Notes: generated by a model not told the origin, from the letters alone. A stretch of 64,000 nucleotides of DNA from Triatoma infestans (GCA_011037195.1 JAAEAF010002301.1:58940-122939), one strand, 5' to 3'. Positions 1 to 10,914 are shown, counted from the first letter of the stretch. Made by a program: numbers and translations.

Positions 1-605
1 CAAATATTATTTTATCACTTTCAACAGTCAAAGGAATGGCGCTTACCTTAACACGCAGAAACCTGGTTACTAATGTTGGAACACCCATGTGTCAAAAGCC
101 CATATCGGTGACAAAGGGGAGAAGAGGAAATAAATCAATATGTACCTGCTACTCTTGAGTCATGAACTATACACTGCTACTTGGTTGATGATTCTAGATA
201 ATAATTAAATGGGCTCCCAGAAGCTGTACGGCAGAAACATAGCCGGAAGTAACAACCATGTGATTTCATAATAATCTGAGAGAACCAAACCGCTAAGTCG
301 ACAAAAGGATTAGTTTATTAACACTACCCAGGAAAACCAGAAGTAACAAACTTGGGTTTTCAGAATTAAGGACAACCGAACTGGCATGAATTGTATAGGT
401 ATTACACTGCGACCTATTCAAGGAAGTGTTGCATAATGACTTACTCCTTCGAGCTTACAACCCTCTCTACACTTAGGACACAGCCTAATAAATTAGTAAA
501 TTATTATCAAAGTAGTTAAATACTCTCCCCGAAATAAAATTATTATACGCTGTTGGGGCAAATTTAAATTTACATTTAATACCGAACAGGTTCAATCAAA
601 GGTTG
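1..605 (-). repeat. Dispersed ~600-bp repeat, copy 1 (runs off window start)
   Basis: This segment matches 33118-33713 in the opposite orientation. Shared blocks include the reverse complements of 'cctgttcggtatt' (near 590-602), 'gaaaacccaagtttgttact', 'cacatggttattacttccgg' and 'aagcgccattcctttgg'. The shared sequence stops sharply at the TGTTCGG end in both copies, which fits an element terminus such as an LTR starting TG. The other end lies beyond position 1. No coding potential is visible and the class is not assigned. Confidence 0.7.
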
Positions 606-1208
606 GTATAAAGGAATTCTAAAATTACAGTGTAAATTACAGATATAATTAATAATTTTATATTTACAAAATAGTAATCGTAATTTTAATAATGGTTAAA
701 GAAAAATAAAGCATACATTACTTCCGGAATGAGAAAAACAAATAAAACAAAAGCATAAAAACATCAAAAATAACTTTTTCTGCAATCGTGTACAAATATG
801 GCAATTATTAAATCAAAAATAGTGGAGTGAAGTGACACCACAAGTGAAGAAAAGTAAAAGCACCCATGTCTTTTAGCTCACAAGTAAAGAGAAGTAATAT
901 TATTCAACTTTACCTAGTCCTACATCTAGCGAGAGCAAGTACATATTTCAAAACAAATCCCAGATAGCAACTAACTAACTTCCTTCTACAATATCTGCCT
1001 CTAGAATAGTTATTAATTGCAAAAGAATAATTCAAGCGGTGCCAGTCATATGACAGTTGCAACATGCGTAGAATACGTTTTTACGTTTATAAACCCCCCT
1101 TTTCAACCACCGTTGGCCTTTCGCTCAATCACCAACCAAGAAACGTTGAAGGTAGGTTAGGAATTGAAAGAAAGGTATTAAGGTCGAAGACGGTGGTCCT
1201 TTCAGTCG
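606..1208. other. AT-rich stretch, nothing recognised
   Basis: No open frame, repeat boundary or RNA signal that I can support. Confidence 0.4.
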
Positions 1209-2440
1209 TCTTATTATTATTATTATTCAAGGAAGGGGAGGGCAAAACCCTACGCTATCTAAAGCGAACCTGGGCCCCTAAAGAATAACAGCTACTGGGT
1301 CTGGAACAAAAGTCCAGGCCCAAGTTTTACCCATCTAAGTTTCACCGCAGACCAATCAATCGGACCAAAACCTTAAAAGGACATAGCTTAAGATCCTCTG
1401 CCGATATCCTACTCCGGCCGAAGGTCTTAAACCTAATCTCCTCACAGCCCAAACAATACGTCATTAGATGCATGGGTGTTTCCTCCTCCCACTCACAAAC
1501 TCAACAAAAGGGGTCAGGCATGAGTCCGATTGTATAGAGATGTCTCCTTAAGCCACAATGCCCAGTGAAGAAGCCAACCAGATCCCTGAGAGAGGTCTGT
1601 GAAAGACATCGGATCCCGCTACTCAACGCTCCGACCCCCAATGAGCATCTTAGACTGCAGACAACTCTATCATCCATAAGGATGAGTGCTGCGAAGTCAT
1701 CCACGTCTGGAAGCCTGACAAAATGTGCCAGAAGACAGACCAACAGCAGGCTCGGGACCAATGAAAGGGAGAGAGGCGCCTAAATTGGCAAACCTCCTCA
1801 TTCCCACAGTTTCCCATGTGACCTGGAACCCAGACGAGAAGCACATCCTTCAATGAAGAAAGATCTTCCAGTCTTTTAGAACATTCCAACACCAATCTGG
1901 ATGTGAAGACACATGAGCTAAGCGCCTTTAACGTAGCCTGGCTTTCCGAGCAGATACAAATACCTTTTAAATTAGTGATACGCACCCTCTCATCCAAGAT
2001 ACAACAAAGAATTGCATAAACCTCAGCCTGGAAAACGGTGGCTCACTCACCAAGAGGCACCACCAAATGGTCTCCCGTCTCAAAATAGACGGCAGCCCTA
2101 GACCTACCATCCATCCTGGAACCGTCCATGTAGCATCGGAGATAATTCTCAGGAATCAACCGAGACGGACCCAGGGTAACCAATCTTCCTTAGAAGGCAA
2201 CCTAACTCTGTAGGGGACCAAAGACAAAAGTCTTCAACATCCTATCAGAAGGGAAACCTGTAATGGGAATCCTTAAAAGCATCTCGCGATAAATGGTAGA
2301 ATGTCCGTATCGCTTACCCTGCCAAAAACCTGCCTGTTTAATTCTATGATAGGCTTTCATTGCCTGAGTTTTCACCTCCACAAAGAGAGGTGGAATACGA
2401 CAAGCGGTAAACACGTGGATCAGTTCTAAACCACGAATCG
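1209..2440 (-). pseudogene. LINE 3' fragment with RNase H and Cys-His C-terminus (I/Jockey-type), decayed
   Basis: The minus strand encodes the distal part of a non-LTR retrotransposon ORF2. From high to low coordinates: a post-RT segment with 'VKTQAMKAYHRIKQAGFWQG' (about 2250-2400); an RNase H domain with 'SESQATLKALSS' and the diagnostic 'LVWVPGHMGNCGNEEV' (about 1780-1960); then a 'LRRHLYTIGLMPDPFC' segment and a C-terminal knuckle (C-x2-C-x8-H-x4-C) near 1450-1505, interrupted by an in-frame TGA. The frame breaks several times between blocks. The 3' end is a (TAA)n tail, seen on the plus strand as TTA repeats at 1209-1226. RNase H of this kind processes the RNA strand during target-primed reverse transcription. 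The same family recurs at 19035-19745 and 24830-25178. The RT palm and the 5' part are absent, so this is a dead, 5'-truncated copy. Confidence 0.85.
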
Positions 2441-2848
2441 ACTCGATGTTTTAAAGTCAATTAATGAAAAACTGAAATTCGAAAATTTGACAATTTTCAC
2501 AATAATTTCTCTTACAATAGTAAGAGTATTTAAAAACTAAAAGAAAGCAATTCTATTCGACCCTTTTTTTTTTTAAATTTGTAGTATTTTGTAGCAGCTG
2601 GGAATAGTATCAGTTAATTATTATTGTAGTAGCTTGGTTACGGCAGGAAAGGGATTTGAAAATGTTCATCATACCCAACGGTTGAAATTTCTCCCAAGTG
2701 TGTTGTAACAGGTTTATTAAATCATATAGGAATTATTGGCATCATTACCTAAATCTCACTTAGTAATTATTTACAATAATTTATCCACCACACTGATTGT
2801 CCGAAATATTTTTTCGATTAAATTTCCATAAGAAATTAATTATCTAGA

Positions 2849-2870
2849 GAGCCGCATATAGGTGCGGCTC
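2849..2870. other. Perfect 8-bp-stem inverted repeat
   Basis: GAGCCGCA and TGCGGCTC flank a 6-nt loop in otherwise unremarkable AT-rich DNA. It could form a hairpin in either strand; no run of T follows closely. Function unknown. The rest of 2441-3080 shows nothing recognisable. Confidence 0.5.
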
Positions 2871-3080
2871 AACACCACTTTTTTCAACGGTTAGTATACC
2901 AGACATATTTGATTGTTTGATAATATTAAATATTAGATAATTACCAGGCCGCATCTCTCATTTCCTTATCAATTTCTCGTCCTTTCATTTATCAATTTTA
3001 TTATTTGTAAACTTTCACATTTTCAGAAATTGAGTGTACACTGTAAAAAATGGTCAGAATGTGACGTTTCGACAAATAAG

Positions 3081-3083
<3 letters not shown>

Positions 3084-3112
<29 letters not shown>

Positions 3113-4030
3113 TAATAATACTTTATTATGAATTTAATAAAGAAATACAATTTACAAGTATATATAAGTATTATACGGCTTGGATATTCCGTCAGCCGGA
3201 GTTAGATGTAAAAAAGAAAGAAAACTAAAAGGAACACGAACCTTGAAAAAGTCAAATAAAAATAAATAAATAACAAATATGAATTAAAAAATTGATATAA
3301 ATAATAATAATAAATTATCTAAAAGAAAATGACTAATCCATTAATAGTTACAAAAATGTAATAAGGGAAATAAACCAAACTCAATTAAACACTATTGACA
3401 AAGAAAATAAAATGAATATAAAATGCATTATGAAAAATCATTTACATAAGGAGACCTGCATACAAAATAAAATAAAACAAAAAATAAATAAATAAATAAA
3501 TAAAATAAAATAAAATGGGAGATATTTAGAAAACTGTGAAAATATAAAAACAAAAGTATTAAATTTAATAAAATAAAAAGGAAACTTGATCAGAAATTAA
3601 ATTCCTGAACCAGACTGTACCGATAACGCCAAGCAGCCCGTGCACACCTGATAAGATCTTTGCAGTTTCGATTGTTAAGCATACTGACGAGCTGAACCAC
3701 AGTCAAAGAAGGAACCCCGAGATAACACACCCGGAACTCTGAAAGTGTAGGACACACAGCTCTAGAAAATGCACACAGTCCTCTCTTACTCTCAGGTTAC
3801 ACAAGGAACAAATTTTGGAAACTCTTTTCATCCAAGGAATATAATTCAGAAATAGTAATTCAGCCCTCATTTTGAAGAGCCAGCGCAGTTCATTTAAAGT
3901 AAGAACGTCGGAGTTAGACTCTTCAACAAAGGTGAACAATTTCGCCTGAAGGTCCAATTGCTTATAAAAGATAAAGTGGAAAGATTCTCTTGCGCACCTC
4001 TCAGACTCTTCCCGACATGCCAAACCTATC
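3084..4030 (-). pseudogene. LINE 3' end fragment with C-terminal CxxC...H...C motif
   Basis: Minus-strand reading at 3703-4023 gives 'LNELRWLFKMRAELLFLNYI' followed by 'ICSLCNLRVREDCVHFLELC', the Cys-His motif found at the end of many Jockey-group ORF2 proteins. The same 'LRTELLHLNY...MGKDSD' pattern recurs at 44734-44940. Downstream on the minus strand is about 600 bp of AT-rich sequence containing an (ATTT)n tract (plus 3480-3515) and then an (ATT)n run at 3084-3110, either of which may be the retrotransposition tail. RT and endonuclease domains are missing. Confidence 0.65.
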
Positions 4031-4429
4031 TTTGCAATTAATGTTGCAATTAAATAAGATATAATATATAATATAAAAATATAAATAAATTGTAAATAAA
4101 AATAAATGACAGTAATAAAGAAATATTTAAATAAAATAATAAATAAAAGATATATTTAATAAAAGAAGATATTTAAATAAAAGTTATATTAATAGCAAAA
4201 AATTTTTAGATATGAAATAGTCATACGACTTTCTCGGGCTATCTGCCAGACAGGTAGAGGAGAAGTGATTATATTGTAGTCCAGAAAAAAAAAAAACACC
4301 AATAACATTGAAACAACTGGAATACATTTTTATGTTTTGTTTTTTAAATGTTTCAAATAAAAGTTGGTAATTTAAATCTGTGCAGTTAGTACAATTAGTT
4401 TAAAGGAAATCATTGTAATCATTTTCAAA

Positions 4430-4830
4430 GAAAATTTGAAAAACTAAAAAAATCTATTCGGTAAAAACACACTTCCGGTTAACCGAAATTTCTTCAAATT
4501 TGGAATTCTAGCAATGCATCTAGTATATGTTGTTATAATATAAGTGGTAGAATCACATATTATATTGAAGTGGAACTTCACTGCTAGATTAACGATTCTG
4601 TTCCTCCAAAACAAAAAAAATCAATTATTCCTGAAAAATGTTGCAGATAAAAATGATAAGGATTTGTGTGTAACTAGGATACGAAGTTTAAAAAAATAAA
4701 TAATTGGAGCTGTTTTTGATAAATTGGCGAAAAACTGAAAAAAAAAAAAAAAATGAATCAGTAAAATCATACTTCCGGCTGAGGGGTTCTGATCGAAACA
4801 TTCATACCAAATCCGGTGGTTGTAACTCTC
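4430..4830 (-). repeat. Family E fragments (minus)
   Basis: Two degenerate pieces resemble the reverse complement of the family E monomer: a 'cacacttccggttaaccgaaatttcttcaaatttgga' block near 4467-4505 and a 'gaatcagtaaaatcatacttccgg' block near 4752-4778. 'Acttccggtt' is the reverse complement of the family's 'aaccggaagt' signature. The neighbouring stretches 4031-4430 and 4831-5077 show nothing recognisable. Confidence 0.5.
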
Positions 4831-5077
4831 GGAACGCTAAATTTTAGTTTCTTGCAATTATACCTTAATGATACCTTAAAACTGTACACCTTAACGAGAT
4901 CCCTTAATGTTCAGGAGAATATTTTGCATTTAAAAAATACAATAAACAAAGGTAACTGTACTCAGTGGCTAAAAAAATCTTAAAGTCATTACCAGACGAT
5001 CCGTGACCGAAATGGCGTCGCTATAATTTGTATGTTGTTTACTAATTTTTGAGACCAACCAGGTTTATTGAAGGCCT

Positions 5078-5739
5078 TGTAATGACATAAAGTCATAGCA
5101 ATGTCAAAGTGGTTCCAGCCAGCTGCTATCTTCATAAAGGATGGCAGGAATAAAAAATAATTTATAACTAGTGGCTTAGCCGGCCGCTGTCTTCAAGACA
5201 AGGCCGCGGCCAAACAAACAAAACCAAGGGTCAATACTTTACATCAAAGCAAGCACCGATAAAGCTGGCCACTGAACTAAATCACTGGTCACCGAACTAA
5301 CCAAGGTCGCAGATGCTAACTAGGTCAGATGTCTTGGTGTGAGTGTTGCTAACACTAATATAAACTTCGCCCCATTGGAAGAGGGGATTATATACCAGTA
5401 CGTCAGTAGATTATTATATACGAATACATCGTTATACGAGCAGCAGTTCCGCGTCCCTATACAGGTTTTACTTATACTTATTCTTCATAATTGTGCATCT
5501 TAGTTTATTTATATTAATCATTTTAAATTATTTGTTGTTTATCTCTTATTTATTTCTAAGTATTTCATGTTAATAGTTACCATTTCTCACATTTAAATTA
5601 CTGTAAAAATATAGTCTATTTTTATAAATTCAGTGTTGGTAATTCGAGCTCTAACTTCCAAAAATCTCTAAACTAAATTCCGCCCTCTTCAAGACATCTA
5701 CTACATACCTCAGGAATCACAATAAACGATTCCACTACA
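5078..5739 (+). mobile_element. Solo LTR, family L1, copy 1
   Basis: The 662-bp segment starts TGTAATGACAT and ends CCACTACA (TG...CA). It aligns along its length with 60330-60958 and most of 10915-11704. Shared landmarks are 'actagtggc...ccggccgctgtcttcaagacaag', 'cttcgccccattgga', 'gcagttccgcgtccctatac' and 'cagtctatttttataaattcagtgtt'. Flanks are GCCT (5074-5077) and GCTT (5740-5743), a decayed 4-bp TSD that is exact in the 60.3-kb copy. There is no gag-pol interior, so it is a solo LTR left by recombination. Orientation is chosen by TG...CA and is arbitrary. Gypsy-type is likely from TSD length but unproven. Confidence 0.8.
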
Positions 5740-5748
5740 GCTTCAAAC

Positions 5749-5995
5749 TCAGTTGTAGACATTCGCATAAAATTGTGAAAAGAAGGTCTTCAAATCGACA
5801 ATCATTTTCTCCGCCCCATAAACGTCTTGCTGTAGCAAGAGCGTTCTCATCTTGACCTCTTCCGTTCTTTCTTGTGTAGAGACTGAATTATAAAAAAACC
5901 CACAGCACATGATGAATAAATCTTCATCGGACTGCATGATGAGACTGCTATTTTCAAATTGTTTTTCCAAAACAAAACTGAAATTAGAGATATTT
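5749..5995 (-). pseudogene. Possible terminal exon of a BESS-motif (MADF-BESS-like) protein
   Basis: The minus strand has a protein-like frame ending in a stop at about 5749. It contains 'SDEDLFIMCCGFFYNS' then 'TEEVKMRTLLLQQDVYGAE', which resembles the BESS protein-interaction motif (acidic start, hydrophobic LF pair, then a charged helix with VK..I..L). A plausible splice acceptor, AATTTCAG, sits just upstream near 5990. BESS motifs follow MADF DNA-binding domains in insect regulators and in some Harbinger second ORFs; a truncated MADF domain lies at 47.6 kb. The conserved S/P positions of BESS are weak here. It may be host or transposon derived, and only a fragment remains, squeezed between an LTR end and a foldback element. 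Confidence 0.3.
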
Positions 5996-6492
5996 CCGTG
6001 ATAGCCTGCTTCATTTTGTGGTCATCTACCGGTTTCGAGCTTTCGCCTATCATCAGGATGTTTTTGTCAAACATTGTAATAACAGAGACTTGCACAGAGC
6101 AATACACTGGATTTGAAAAGTCTTTGTTATGACGGAACTAGTCTAAATAAGAGACTAGAGAGAGTCTAGACTAAATTTTAAATGTTTAATTTTAAATTTT
6201 AAACATTTAAATGTTTTCATTTAAAAGAGAACAACGTCTTTAAACGACCGATCATGTGTTTTCCCATTCAGGTAGCAACACCCCTCTTAACCTAGTACGG
6301 TCATAACAAAGACTTCTAAAATCCAGTGTATCAACTGTATTTGCTCTGATATTACATTGTTATTCCACTGACAAAAATATCCTCATGATTGGCGAACGCC
6401 CGAAACCGGTCGATGACCACAAAAAGAACCAGGCAATAACGGAAAATATCTCTGATGTTTTCCAGCTCTGCGGAACCAACCACAACAAAATT
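5985..6492. mobile_element. Foldback element F, copy 1
   Basis: Two inverted arms (about 5985-6145 and 6295-6455) share 'gtggtcat..accggtttcg', 'ggatgtttttgtca', 'gcacagagca' and, near the loop, 'aagtctttgttatgac'. The right end continues to 'ccagctctgcggaaccaaccaca', the terminus also seen at 30.77 and 55.16 kb; the left arm lacks those last ~30 bp. The loop (6146-6294) is AT-rich. No open frame is credible. It is a non-autonomous long-TIR element of unassigned superfamily. Confidence 0.7.
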
Positions 6493-6840
6493 GAAATTAA
6501 TTTTTAGTTAGTTTGGTGGAAATGCAATCACTGTTTTGTTTTTGAAACAACAACTTGCTTTTATTTTTGTCTATTTTTGAGGGCACAAAACATAAACACA
6601 ACGGAAACAGAGTGTACGTCTGGTGGAACTCTGCCTTGATAATCTATATAAATTTTCAGCTCTCTAAGAGAAAACACTTTGCCGTATTGAACAAAAGTGT
6701 GGCTGCACAACTTTATTGCGCTGCTATGCACACAGCATGCCGATCAGTCCGTAGATATATAGTTTGACAGGTGATTGGAGTCTTGAATCATTAGCCCAAC
6801 ATGTAGCTAGTGTCTTTTATTAACATGCAAACATAATACG
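6493..6840. other. No recognisable feature
   Basis: Ordinary AT-rich sequence; a 70-codon open frame at 6555-6767 has no family features and is not called. Confidence 0.3.
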
Positions 6841-6922
6841 TATAATCAATCCAATCACTCTTCCCACCAAAGAGGAAACCGTCATGCAACCATCAACAAG
6901 ATAACTGTAATAAAGTCGTCTA

Positions 6923-7462
6923 TCAATGATACAAATGAGAATTTAAAATCCCTAGGGAGTCCAACATAATCGACTCCGCCAAAATCGTCAGGTGTTGACG
7001 GTCTATCCCGACCTCGTCAAAAAATTGACCTGTCAACCTCGGTATAGTGCCTCGGGATCCAAACCACAGACCACGGACACGGAATTCTCTCTCACCATAC
7101 CCATCGCGAAACCTTTCTTTAAAGTAAGCTATACATTTACTGTATATGCTCTGCTTCTCTTTATCAATTTTCTCGGCCTGGTCATCACTGTTATTCTCAA
7201 ACCGAATAGTGGGATCTATAATCCAGGCAAGCTTCTTATTCGGATGAAAGGCAACGATGTCGGCATACCTGGTGGAACCATCATCGTCAACCGCGTATAC
7301 CTCCTCAAGGCACGTGTAGCCCTTCTCAGCCATAAGCTCCATGACCCTATGCTTGGCGTTATGGTGGCGGCGCGTCACAAGGAGCATATTGTTCGGGCAG
7401 CTACCTAACACATGGGAAGGTGTTTCGTTCTCTCTGCCGCATTTACGGCAGAGGGGCCCATA
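6923..7462 (-). pseudogene. R2-type LINE C-terminus: CCHC knuckle plus restriction-like endonuclease
   Basis: The minus strand keeps one clean frame from about 7462 down to a stop at 6923. It begins with a zinc knuckle 'CRKCGRENETPSHVLGSC' (C-x2-C-x8-H-x4-C), then 'RRHHNAKHRVMELM', then the endonuclease core 'STRYADIVAFHPNKKLAWII' followed by 'DPTIRFE', and finally 'LWFGSRGTIPRLTGQFFDEV'. This is the order seen after the RT in R2/NeSL-class LINEs, where the PD-(D/E)xK-like endonuclease nicks the target to prime reverse transcription; the ADI...D-P-T spacing fits that nuclease. The frame is intact over ~180 codons, but the RT is missing and the upstream junction is an A-run at 7464-7480, so this is a truncated copy. 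A second copy of the same family is at 59790-60051. Confidence 0.8.
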
Positions 7463-8599
7463 TATAAAAAAAAAAAAAAAATCATAAGGCCCATCACAAA
7501 AGACTATTATTACGTATTAAGCAGATGAAAAGAGTGTGATGTCAAAACTGAAGTTAGGTGTAAATTTCGTGAAAACAAATATAGGTATTAATTCACTTGC
7601 TTCACATAATATGTGACGTCTAAGAACGACAATAGACCTAATATGTGGTACATGTAGAATGTTAGCTATATGGGGAACTATGATTTGGAGTCTGTCATGT
7701 GTAGCAGATATGGATTAATGTGATAGTGGTCGTAACAGAACAGTGGGATCCATTTCCCTCTCGGGAAATACAACCGTACTCAGCTGACGTGAGTGATTGA
7801 CACCGGTCATGTACTAGAATATATTCCCATCTATATCTACACTCCTCCCGTTACCGTCCTCCTGTTGTTACCAGGAAACAAACATACTACTCATATACAC
7901 ACATACAAACATGATATACATATATATGTATGTATACACATAAAATGCCATCTCTTCCTCACTTACATTCAATGTATAAATCATAATATAACTAAACCTG
8001 CAATTGATTGTGTTATAAAAAGTAAAAAAACAATTGACATTCGTCTTATCAATAAATTGTCACTTGACTTGAAAAATCATTTCAGCAATTATTAAGTCTG
8101 GTGAGAAATAGGCAGAAGACTTTCTCATTGACTAATTTTCTATATAATTGAAATTTTTTTTACTCAGTTGCCCTTACACAACTCTATAGAGATGATGGGG
8201 TATATCATAGAAAGCTGAACATATGGCACGAAGAAATTGAATGTGTATTCAACCTGATTTAATTTTTCATCTCAAATAATTTTTAAATTCCAAATCTAAA
8301 TAGATATAAATAGAAAAATATTTAGAATTATATACTTTAATAAAATCTACCACAATCTAGCGGCGTACAATGGATACTTCTCCATGTACATATTCTGTTA
8401 AATAGGGTTAATTCTGGTTATAGACTTCTAACGATTCTTCGCATATCTCTTTTTGTCGACAATCCATTTTTATTTTCAATATTTTATGCATGAATATTTA
8501 TAATTCCAAGTTGTATAAACGTTTTAAAGTTAATGACTCGCAATTATGACCAGAGATACAGGAGAATTGTCACCAGCTATCTGTTTAGTATAGTTGAGC
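7463..8599. other. Intervening AT-rich DNA
   Basis: A poly-A run (7464-7480), then sequence without recognised features. The 100-codon frame at 7793-8095 is low-complexity and not called. Confidence 0.35.
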
Positions 8600-8611
8600 C
8601 AGCTAAGACAT

Positions 8612-9064
8612 TGAAGATGGTGGATTCTTGTAGGGGATTATTGCAATGCGATGTGAAAGATCTATTATGCTTCCCGGAGCATTCTCCAATGCACAGCCGG
8701 CATCCAAGCAGTATTCTCCAGCTACAGACAACACTGTCCATCACCGGACAGTGAGTTGTGGAACCTCTTAGGAAGAGAAAATCTAAGTGCAGCACGCTGG
8801 ATTTGAACCCGGGATCTCCGCGTTGCTAGTCCAGCGCGCTACCACTGAGCTAATCCCTTCCTTCTCCCTTGGCTTTCGCCAATTAACTAGGGACGGAGAC
8901 CCTAGTTTGTGTACTGTGTTTGTCCTTGTCTGTAAAATGTGGAGTGTATGTAGTTAAAGTCTATTTGTACTGTTCTGATGAAGTGAATGGAGTACTGAGC
9001 TGTGGTGACTCGTGTGGTAGCGACTTCCCAAGTAACTTCATGCAACAGATACCCCTTGCGTGCA
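8612..9064 (-). mobile_element. Long SINE (family S-long), copy 1, with exact TSD
   Basis: This 453-bp element lies between perfect 12-bp duplications CAGCTAAGACAT (8600-8611 and 9065-9076). On the minus strand it has a ~210-bp head, then a tRNA-like part with box A 'TTAGCTCAGTGGTAGCGCG' (about 8832-8855) and box B 'GGTTTGAATCC'-type sequence (about 8800-8810), then a ~170-bp body ending 'cccctacaag'. The head includes 'TTGGCGAAAGCCAA', a GNRA hairpin, and 'ACTAGGG...CCCTAGT'. tRNA-derived SINEs are copied by LINE enzymes in trans. Here the TSD places the start well upstream of the Pol III promoter, shared by copies at 17342-17784 and 48797-49747. Confidence 0.88.
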
Positions 9065-9076
9065 CAGCTAAGACAT

Positions 9077-10914
9077 ACCTATCAATAAACAAACTCAATG
9101 AGTTAGTACCTCTTTTTGGAACCAAGAAAGAGAGAACCCACAATTTCTATCTTTAATTATACTATTGCAATTACTTTCGCACACACACTTGTGTTAGTAA
9201 CAGATTAGAATCAATATGCTACCTGCTAAATACAGTCCCTGAATTTTTTGCGTTCCCTTTTGGGTCATCCCTTGCATTGCTATATAACCAAACTTTTTTC
9301 TAAAAAGAATAATACAGAGTGTTCTGAGTATGGGTGGGGAGTCTGAAACCCTCTAAAGGGCTTATCAGGACAGTGTAGATTCTACCAGCAGTATAATATT
9401 AAAAAGGAATAGATAGATAACTTGTGTTGATTATTTGGTTGTTCATGACCTATTATTGTAAGTAAGCAGGATTCTTTGGTTAGGCCAGGTTTAATAAAAC
9501 ATACATTTAGGTTGCCAACCATTTCGATGATTTATTTCCTCGCCATATTCGTGACTTAAGTACAAAAATAGGTTTTAATATTAATACTAATCTTTGCGAA
9601 ACGAAGCATGGGGTTAGAAAATGAAATTTGAACGATAGACTTACAAACATAAATATTAGATAAAATGTTAATATTCTAATATATATCTATATGGATGTAA
9701 ATAATATATATTATGTATCGCGCTTATGGAACTTTTCTTTTCATTTTAATGATATATTTAAATTTAGACAAATAGCTAAGTACAACATCAGTGAAATATT
9801 TGTTTGTATGCTGGAAGGTTTAATTTTTATAATATGACTTGAGGAAATTGCCCCCTCAATTGGTGCAAGAATTCAGCGTACGAGTTCCGTGAGGGTAAAG
9901 TCAGTGTTCATCGTGAGAAAAACTGGGAAGCTACAGTAGGTGGCGCCCTAGGTCGCGAAGGCCGGAACTAAAACGGCGAGGGAACTGCGGCGTGCTTACC
10001 ACACGCTCTCCAATACAAATCGCGGTCTGGCGAGCCATGGCCCTTCATGGACTGTGCGCCATAGGATTGTTTATTTTTTTTTTTAAGGCAGATTAGTTAT
10101 ACTGCCAACAAAGCTAGGTAATATGTATATCATTATGGATTTGTGTCTAAATTTATCTAAAAAAGAGAATTTATATAACGTATATATAAATTATATATTT
10201 TATATACTAGGTGGCTCCCCCCCCCCGCGTCTTCGGCCTAACTCCCCGGGTGCAAAAAAGAAAATATAAGAACAAATAAAACTCACAAACTGATGATAAA
10301 ATTTTTACTTATAAAACTTGTTTCCAAACAACGTTTCTGTTTCCAGAACTTTGAATTTCTATACCTTCTTTTGAACCTCATCTCGCCAACGCAACATATA
10401 ATTGTATGACACTGAAATAAAACTTCGCACAGTTAATCTTTGTAATTAATAATTAACTCCTTACATTAGGAGGCTGTTTGCTTATTTGCTCTAAACGAGT
10501 ACAGCAAAATTTAGGTTAGTATCTAGATTAGGTGAATCTGGGCGGAAGAATAACAAGTATTTCACCATATTAGGTTAGATTAATTATTATAAATGGGAAG
10601 GAAAATCGGGTATTTTTTCTTTTCTGAGTGAATGCCAAGCATGAATGAATCATTAGCATGAATGTATTTATTAGCGTGAATGTGTTTTATTGGAGTGAAT
10701 ATATTTATTGGCGAGAATTTATTTATTAGTATATATTATATTGTTTAATAGTCTGAATGTATTTATTGGCGAGAAAGTTAGCGTGAATGCTTATAAAGAA
10801 AATTTATAAATATTTATAAAGAATATTTATAAAATTTATAAAAGTATTTCCAAAAAAATATATTTTTTTAACATTAGTTTAAAATACTGCACATCCAATT
10901 TGTATAGTAAATAG
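9077..10914. other. Intervening DNA with a GC-richer block and a degenerate tandem array
   Basis: Mostly AT-rich and featureless. 9840-10070 is conspicuously GC-richer with several CpGs ('ggtcgcgaaggccgg', 'aaacggcgagg') but no long open frame. 10214-10250 has a C-run followed by 'gcgtcttcggcc'. 10637-10795 holds a degenerate ~20-26-bp tandem repeat around 'gtgaatgtatttattagc'. Confidence 0.5.
10637..10795. repeat. Degenerate short tandem repeat, unit ~20-26 bp
   Basis: The motif 'gcgtgaatgtatttattgg' recurs about six times with variation (gcatgaat, gtgaat, gagaat starts). The array ends just before the solo LTR at 10915. Confidence 0.6.

Noticed and set aside
5078..5739. Paired LTRs at 5.08 and 10.9 kb as one retrotransposon
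   Set aside because: Each has its own distinct TSD, and the DNA between holds unrelated repeats and no gag or pol.
6992..7408. 138-codon plus-strand ORF
   Set aside because: Antisense shadow of the R2-type endonuclease frame, which has recognisable motifs.
8978..9010. 'ctgatgaag' in the opposite strand of the SINE head as a hammerhead ribozyme core
   Set aside because: The matching GAAA core and a cleavage-site stem are not found in the same strand; the nearby GAAA belongs to the hairpin on the other strand.
8980..9064. SINE head as a 5S rRNA-derived promoter
   Set aside because: 'gttacttgggga' resembles part of the 5S C box, but the 5S A box and intermediate element are not visible. Kept only as something to test.
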